From Rhododendron vialii (lineage: Eukaryota; Streptophyta; Magnoliopsida; Ericales; Ericaceae): 64,000 nt of DNA. Below are positions 57,971 through 64,000 of the stretch, piece after piece. Under the pieces are notes generated by a model. It was not told the origin of the DNA. It worked only from the letters and a program-made list of their open reading frames with translations, and made no database searches. The translations under genes were made by a program, and so were the position numbers. The DNA is taken from contig NC_080568.1 in the NCBI RefSeq assembly GCF_030253575.1, forward strand, positions 1,195,501 to 1,259,500. The letters are read 5' to 3'. Position 1 is the stretch's first letter. Every line of letters starts with the position of its first letter.

Positions 57971-60900
57971 TTATGAAATGCCTTGAAACGACAACCGGTC
58001 TTTAAGTGTATCGAATATGGACGAAGCTGCTGCATTTTGTGCAAAACTTAACTTCAATCTACCGAGCAATTCACCATCTTTGGCTTGAGATGCAGCATCC
58101 GCCGCTTCTTTGGCCATGCCAATTCGAGCGTAAGCCTGTGCACAATTTACATAAGCGATACATGAGATATAAACATAATCAGAAAAATGAATGTATTGTG
58201 TGGCATCAATCAATGATCTAACTAGTCTGTCAGAGGAGAAGAGTAATTGGAGTTAAAACGATAAATACTCCATGCCAGATTGTGCCAATGGCACTCAAGT
58301 AAAGCATTAAACCCTTCTGGTAACAAGAATGAGTGAAACTAGGAATTCCTTGCCGTTCAAAGAAAAGAAACTAGGAATTCCCCAATTATGCCTGGTATTT
58401 TCTACCACAAGAAGATGAATTTACCTCTGCTCTCTCCCTTGGATCTGCTAGTTTTGGGATATATTTCAAAGCTTCGCCTTTCTCATCTGCGTCAACGCAT
58501 GCCTCCACAAAAGGTCGATAACCTATTTTACAATAAAAGATGTCCAATCCATCAATTCACCAGCAAATCAAGCACATGTTTGTGTAAATGTCTCTATCCC
58601 TAACGTATCGAACAACACAAACAACTGGGAATGAAATAAGACATGCAACATGCATGTTTGAGGAATTTAATAGTCTGCCACTACAACCGAAATGTAGTGT
58701 CCGTGCCTCATAGGTCACAGGAAGATAAATTAAATTAATCTCCATCTTACATTCTCATTTAGAAACACCGAAATAAGCGTTAATAAAAATGAAGAAACTT
58801 AATAGCCAACGAACAAAAATACACTTTATTTTCCAGTAATCTTGTGCTTTCTTTCCTTCTTTATTATCTGTTGTTCTGTTTCTAGGTGGGGAGTGTGGCT
58901 CCATTTGTTAAAGCTAAATCTTCTAACCACAAAAGATCATAAGACAAAACATCTCCTAAATGACATCATGATTCTTGACTGTGATAATTTAGAGTCGTCA
59001 AATTATCTAATCACAAGGCATTCAAGTGGATACCCTACCCACCCCTATCAGATATGATCAGGTTTGGATCCTCAAAACTAATCTCTTTACAAATGACAGC
59101 AAAGCCTTTGTAACTCATTCTGACGGGTTTCAATGAACATTGATCAATGGCTATTGAAAATAAAACACATTGAATTGCAGAAGTAGTGATTTGACATAAT
59201 GATCGAGAAATCGAACAAAAAAATTCTGAATTGACCAATTTTTTGTGCATTGAAGACAAAAGACAAGTAGAGGATACTTGAACCAAAGACAGCTCTCTGT
59301 GAACTTAATAATGTGGCTCACCAATTGGTGGTCTTTTCTCCTTCGAAAACTTTTCTAGGGCATCCCAGTCCCTGATCGTAGCCAAAGCAAAAACTTTAAG
59401 CCAGTACCATCTCTTTTCCGAAACCTGTGACAAGGTAACAACATACGATATTCATGATACAAATAAAAGATGCTGGGTACTTGAACAAAGAAAAGAACGC
59501 AAAGCACCAGAGTCATAAGCATCAAGGGTATGAATTATTGCTGCATCAAATCAACATCAATCACAGAGGCACAAAAGTAACCCAAACAACCTTGAATTCT
59601 GTTCTGACTTTCATTGCAGCTCGATGATTTCCCAGCACAATACATGTGCGAATGGTATCACTAATACTTGAGTCAACAAATATGGGTTGCTTTGTCGTCA
59701 CTTCTAATTCATGTTGCATTCTGTGGCAATAGGAGAGCTAGTGATGAGAGATGAGACAGTCACAAAAGCAATAGAGAGACTAAAGTCAAAGCATTCATGG
59801 GGACCTCAGATTCAAAGCATCCGAGATTTTCTATTTTGAAGTAAAACGTCATGACAAGATATAGTGAAACTCCCATCCAAAAGATTCATTCAATTTTAAA
59901 ATGAAGTACGTAAAGAAGACCTCCTCCAAAGTTCTCTTAATGACTAATCTTATGTTACATAGACCTCAAAATTGCTTGCACAAAAGCAGAACCAAGGAAA
60001 CTCATTGATATATCTGAAAAATGCAAAATACAGTATACATGAGTAACAGATTCACCTTAGCAATTTCGCATGCTCTTCAGCAGCCTTTGACTCAAATGTA
60101 TGTTCCTTCGTCTCCGCAAAAAGACTTTGTGCTTTTTCAATAAGTTTAATGCGTGGACCATGAAGGGGAGATCCTTTGCTTGCCATCGGATTTTTTGCTA
60201 GTTCCCATGACTCTTTCCATAATAAAAATGAGACATCCTACGAAACACCAAATAACCTTTGAGAAGAGCAGTAGAACATAGCAATGAGCAGACAATAGAC
60301 CAGATTCTTAATCAGCAATTCAGATTTGAATAGGCTACATCCGGCATCTTTTCAATTTTGGTCGAAAACTTTCTAGGTCCAAATCCCACAGCTATTTAAA
60401 TGCTTACTATTAACTGAACGGAATTCATAACGTGTTGCAGAAAAGATGTTAAAGAGTATTCCCTAATATTTGTTTGGAACACAGAGAGAGACCCTGCTCC
60501 CTATCCCTATATTAACTTACATGCTCATAGCAGTTAATTGAAACAGATTAGTAAGACCACTCAATATACAACTCCTTACGCCTATATTAATTTACATGCT
60601 CATAGAAATTGAACCAGATTAGTAAGACCACACAATATATGACATACCCCAACTGTTGTCTAGTGGCAAATACAATTCCAGAAACAGCAACGCAGAAAGG
60701 AGTTCTGGTCATAATTTTAACAAGTAAAAATTACGCGAGAAACGGAAGAATCCATGTCTATTTATCCATTCCGTAATCCATTCATATAATAAAAAATATA
60801 GCAATTGAATAACCAACTATACCTCCCTACTCATGTCCACATGTCAGCATATTGCAGCATCATACGATGGCTTCATGAGTTTTGAAAAAAAAAAATCACC

Positions 60901-63900
60901 CAGAAAAGACAAAGAACATACTTGCAGCTGCCCAGTTGAAAGAAAGAAGTCCTTCAGAAATTCATGTTTATAGCATCTGCACAGAAGACAGCCATAAGTT
61001 CGCAGCCCAAGAGCCCCAGGTTAAAGAAACTACCTCACCACAAACTGTGAAATAGATTACACCTACCGTGCATAACTTATGAACAAGTCCCGCGCCAGTG
61101 GTCTAGCCTGTATCGTTCCGAATAACTCCAAAGCTGGCCTCTGTAGTCAACGAATGTAGGGGAAATAAATTACAACACAGGAAAATATGTTTCCACACTG
61201 CCTATGCTAATTGATTTGATGTATCAATGAATGTTGCAACATAAACATTTGAAAAATAAACATTTCTTTTCAAAAAAATCAAGTGATACCTTCTGCCAGA
61301 TATGAAACAGAACAAGATAAACAAGGTCAGTGTCACCACTTTCAGTTGCCTTTGTCAGAGCTGTATCTTCTTCTCCAATGCTCAACAGTAGAGGAACCTG
61401 GAGACAAGGATCAAAGTCAACACTGTTTTTTAACCAACTTCTCTGGAAAATGACTGCAGCTGTCCCTCTTTTTCAATGTTAAGTTAATCTACCAACAGGA
61501 AATGGAAACCAACACAACAACAATTAAAGATACTTGTGTCCATTAAAAAGATAAAAAGAGAAGAACCTGCTTAGAAGAACGCGGTTCATGTTCAATGAGC
61601 ATAGCAGCCAATTTCCGTCTGCCACTCTTATCTGCATGCGCAGCAACTGCTGCATAAGATATGCCTTTGCATATTCTCAACTGAAACACCAGGGGAAAAA
61701 AAATCATTTCCTGACTTTAAAACGAGACGAAATGGAATAAGCAGAAAACAAAGCACTCTCATACCAAATTAAAACCTACAAAAGACGACACAAACCTTAT
61801 CAAGTAAAATTTCAAGGAGGGAGGCATCAGGAATTGCTAAAGAAGCTGTTATCTTTGCACATGCCCAGTGCATTATCACCACTTCCTATACACACCCAAC
61901 CAAACAAAAATAAGTATAGGAATGATGTCACAGAATCCGGTGCAAAAGAGGCAGCAGTTAGGACAAACTACGAAGTTAACTCGTTGTCAATAAGAGTATA
62001 AGACAACAGCTACAAAAACATAACAGATACAAATCATCTATAGGCCACCAAATTAGCCTGCATGTTATTGCAATCTTAGTCTCAAAAGCGTTCAAATAAA
62101 ATGCTTATGGATGGGGTTAAAATATTCTTTGCACCCTGCATTCTACCACATATCCCACTTCGGTTCGGAACCTGCTTTCTCGATTGGAATGATGAAACCT
62201 TTTACTTAAGGTCAAGTTGCAATGTCAACCTTCTGTTTGTAACAGCTGCATGTGCTCAAGAAAAAAGTCCATGTGATCCCAAGAAACTTGATATGTGTTT
62301 TACGCGTGCATTTCCAACCTGCCAATGTGATGGCAACGACAAAGAGTTGACATTGGCACATTGCAGCTTGATCGGAAGCATATGGAGTAGACTACTTGAA
62401 AATTATGGGAGCAGCGCTGAATTTAGAGTATTGTGCAGGGGCGCAACCTGGATTTAACCATTGCTTATCTGCCCTTTTTGTTGTTCCCGGCATTTCATTA
62501 ATGGACAAAAATAATATCACCCACTCCATACGGCGTAGGCATATGGAACTACATAAAGAAGGACTCATTAGAAAGGAGAATAAAATGTAACAAGGCTCGT
62601 CTAGCTAAAAAAAAAATTCTTAATGGCTTTCCAATACATAAATGATATAATCTAATCCCAAACGTCATTTGTATGAAATAGAGAAATACTATTCCTGCAC
62701 GAAACGAGAGGTAGAGAGTATAAACAGATTATTCTACCATATATTCAATTAAAGACCATTTGAGAACATAATCTAGTAAACAGTATCCTAATAGTTTTTG
62801 TAAAAAAATGAGTACAAATCACAGTGCATATGCATAACTCCTCCATAGTTCATTTAAATCACAAAACTAAATTATGATATGGACATCCCAAATCAGCGAG
62901 ATGTCTACATGAGATGCTGAACGTGAACCACATGACTTCTTTGTTCCAGTTGGGAGTGGAGGAGAGCAGCTATGTCCATATGCCATTACATCAGCATGCC
63001 TCATACTTTTGCAATCTTGCATGTTCATCACATCTGACATCGATCCTTTTTCTTATCTCTAAAGGTGCATATTTGCCCAAAAGAAAGTATAACCCTAACG
63101 TGTCAACCTGCAATCGTATCCAATTAGTAGTCACATGGTTTCAAATATAGGTGATACGTATCGGCCGGTAGGTACCAAGTCCCGAAACGACTGATATTGC
63201 AGTGTGAATGCGTATCAGTGATACATAATGGTAGCGGCCGATACGTAACAGTGGTATCAATCCGTTATGGCCGATACGGTCAAAATTATGGCCAATATGG
63301 ACCGATAAGTAACAGTGGTATTGGTGAAATGTTGTGCCAAAATTTTAAAAAATTCACACCTCCTCCGCTCACGATACCGTTGGCTACAACTGATATGCCC
63401 CGAAACCATGACATCGCATCTGATACCGTTACGGAGGCCGATAGCGATATTTTGAACTGGAGAACCTTTACTTCATAAATTGGTGTCCGTAGTGCCCACT
63501 TTACTTCATCTATATTGTCCTATCATTCATGCAGTGATGGTGTCTATAGCACGCCTATTTTACTTAATCTATCTGTTCACATCTTGATTTTTCATTTCTG
63601 CAGCTTCAAATATCACTAGAACTTATTTCCTCTGTTTGTTCATAAGTTGGAGTCCTCAACTTCAAACAACACAAAGGGAAGAGCACAAGTATTGAAATGA
63701 ATACTTCTCATTAACCAGCAACAAGTAGGAGTAAACTACTGCCAAACATCGCTATTGCAAAAAAAAAAATAAACATGCATTTTGTCGGCCCAAAAATGAA
63801 AAGCAACTAAACTAATAGTCCATACGAACTGCAGATGAAGAATTAATAACATTTGACACAGGAACTTACTTGGCTCATACCAAGGTACTCTGATATCCGA

Positions 63901-63962
63901 AGAGCTAGAACATGTTGATGGGCATTTATCAAACGACCAACCAGAACGGATGGTGTTAGCAG
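57971..63962 (-). CDS. VPS16: VPS16 (VACUOLELESS1), C-terminal eleven exons
   Basis: Core subunit of the HOPS/CORVET tethering complexes, needed for vacuole fusion and biogenesis. Reading leftwards the exons are 63962-63870, 61885-61796, 61680-61567, 61397-61290, 61140-61067, 60976-60922, 60237-60056, 59720-59591, 59424-59322, 58522-58425 and 58135-57971; they total 1212 nt, in frame to TAA (403 residues, about half the usual protein). All visible introns are GT-AG. Recognised blocks: ALRISEYLGMSQEVVIMHWA, CAKITASLAIPDASLLEILL, KGISYAAVAAHADKSGRRKL, LFGTIQARPLARDLF, RWYWLKVFALATIRDWDALE, EACVDADEKGEALKYIPKLA and the end SIFDTLKDRLSFQGIS. These form the alpha-helical VPS16 C-terminal domain. 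The N-terminal beta-propeller half lies beyond the right edge. No lesion is seen. Confidence 0.95.
61886..63869 (-). other. Large VPS16 intron with repeat insertion
   Basis: A 1984-bp intron, far larger than its neighbours. At about 63140-63470 it holds an interspersed repeat rich in 'gccgatacg', 'gtatcagtgatac' and 'gtaacagtggtat' words. No coding content is supported in the rest. Confidence 0.7.
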
Positions 63963-64000
63963 CTGAAATAGCAAGCATATAGTGATATTAGCTACATAGT

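Noticed and set aside
1-64000. tRNA or rRNA genes
   Set aside because: No cloverleaf with proper A/B boxes was seen. B-box-like GGTTxGAGTC matches belong to SINEs.

Overview
This window reads as nuclear DNA of a flowering plant. It is AT-rich, has GT-AG spliced multi-exon genes, and carries plant-specific families (an AVT1-type vacuolar amino-acid transporter, an F-box/FBA protein, a nepenthesin-type aspartic protease, plant-mobile-domain and PP7 remnants). Intergenic DNA is dense with MITEs, SINEs and truncated LINEs. A non-grass angiosperm, most likely a eudicot, fits best. The species cannot be read from the sequence.

Layout. (1) 204-5723 (+): the last ten exons of an AVT1-like transporter, with one intron that looks like a minor-spliceosome (U12) AT-intron. 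(2) 6220-8330 (-): a decayed F-box gene. (3) 9906-10286: a hairpin MITE with a 10-bp target duplication, placed about 200 bp upstream of (4) 10481-19109 (+): a 19-exon SPT5 transcription-elongation-factor gene (917 codons). Its reading frame is open throughout, but one internal KOW-containing block is missing. (5) 19.1-24.5 kb: repeats, a LINE RNase-H fragment and a 124-bp MITE. (6) 24540-29355: a 4.8-kb Mutator-like element with 9-bp target duplication, inverted ends, a ULP1-type cysteine-protease coding segment and a tandem array. (7) 29492-31459 (+): the intact F-box relative of the pseudogene, whose TATA box lies just outside the transposon end. (8) 31.5-37.5 kb: copies of a dispersed ~0.75-kb repeat, one split by a SINE; a foldback MITE; an F-box 3' fragment; a probable hAT remnant. 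(9) 37553-39710: a ~2.1-kb near-palindrome whose two arms each carry a damaged fragment of PP7-type phosphatase. A SINE and a plant-mobile-domain scrap follow. (10) 40.4-53.1 kb: no convincing gene, but several MITEs, truncated LINEs and tandem or segmental duplications. (11) 53718-55397 (+): an intact single-exon aspartic protease. (12) 57971-63962 (-): the last eleven exons of VPS16, running off the right edge.

The host genes serve unrelated housekeeping roles: vacuolar amino-acid transport, Pol II elongation, ubiquitin targeting, proteolysis and vacuole tethering. They do not form a pathway or operon. The strongest unusual signals are the PP7 palindrome, the SPT5 copy lacking a domain, the ULP1-bearing Mutator-like element abutting the F-box promoter, and the U12-like intron. 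Exon borders were placed by hand from splice signals, frame closure and remembered family sequence. The summed exon lengths close in frame for AVT1, SPT5 and VPS16.
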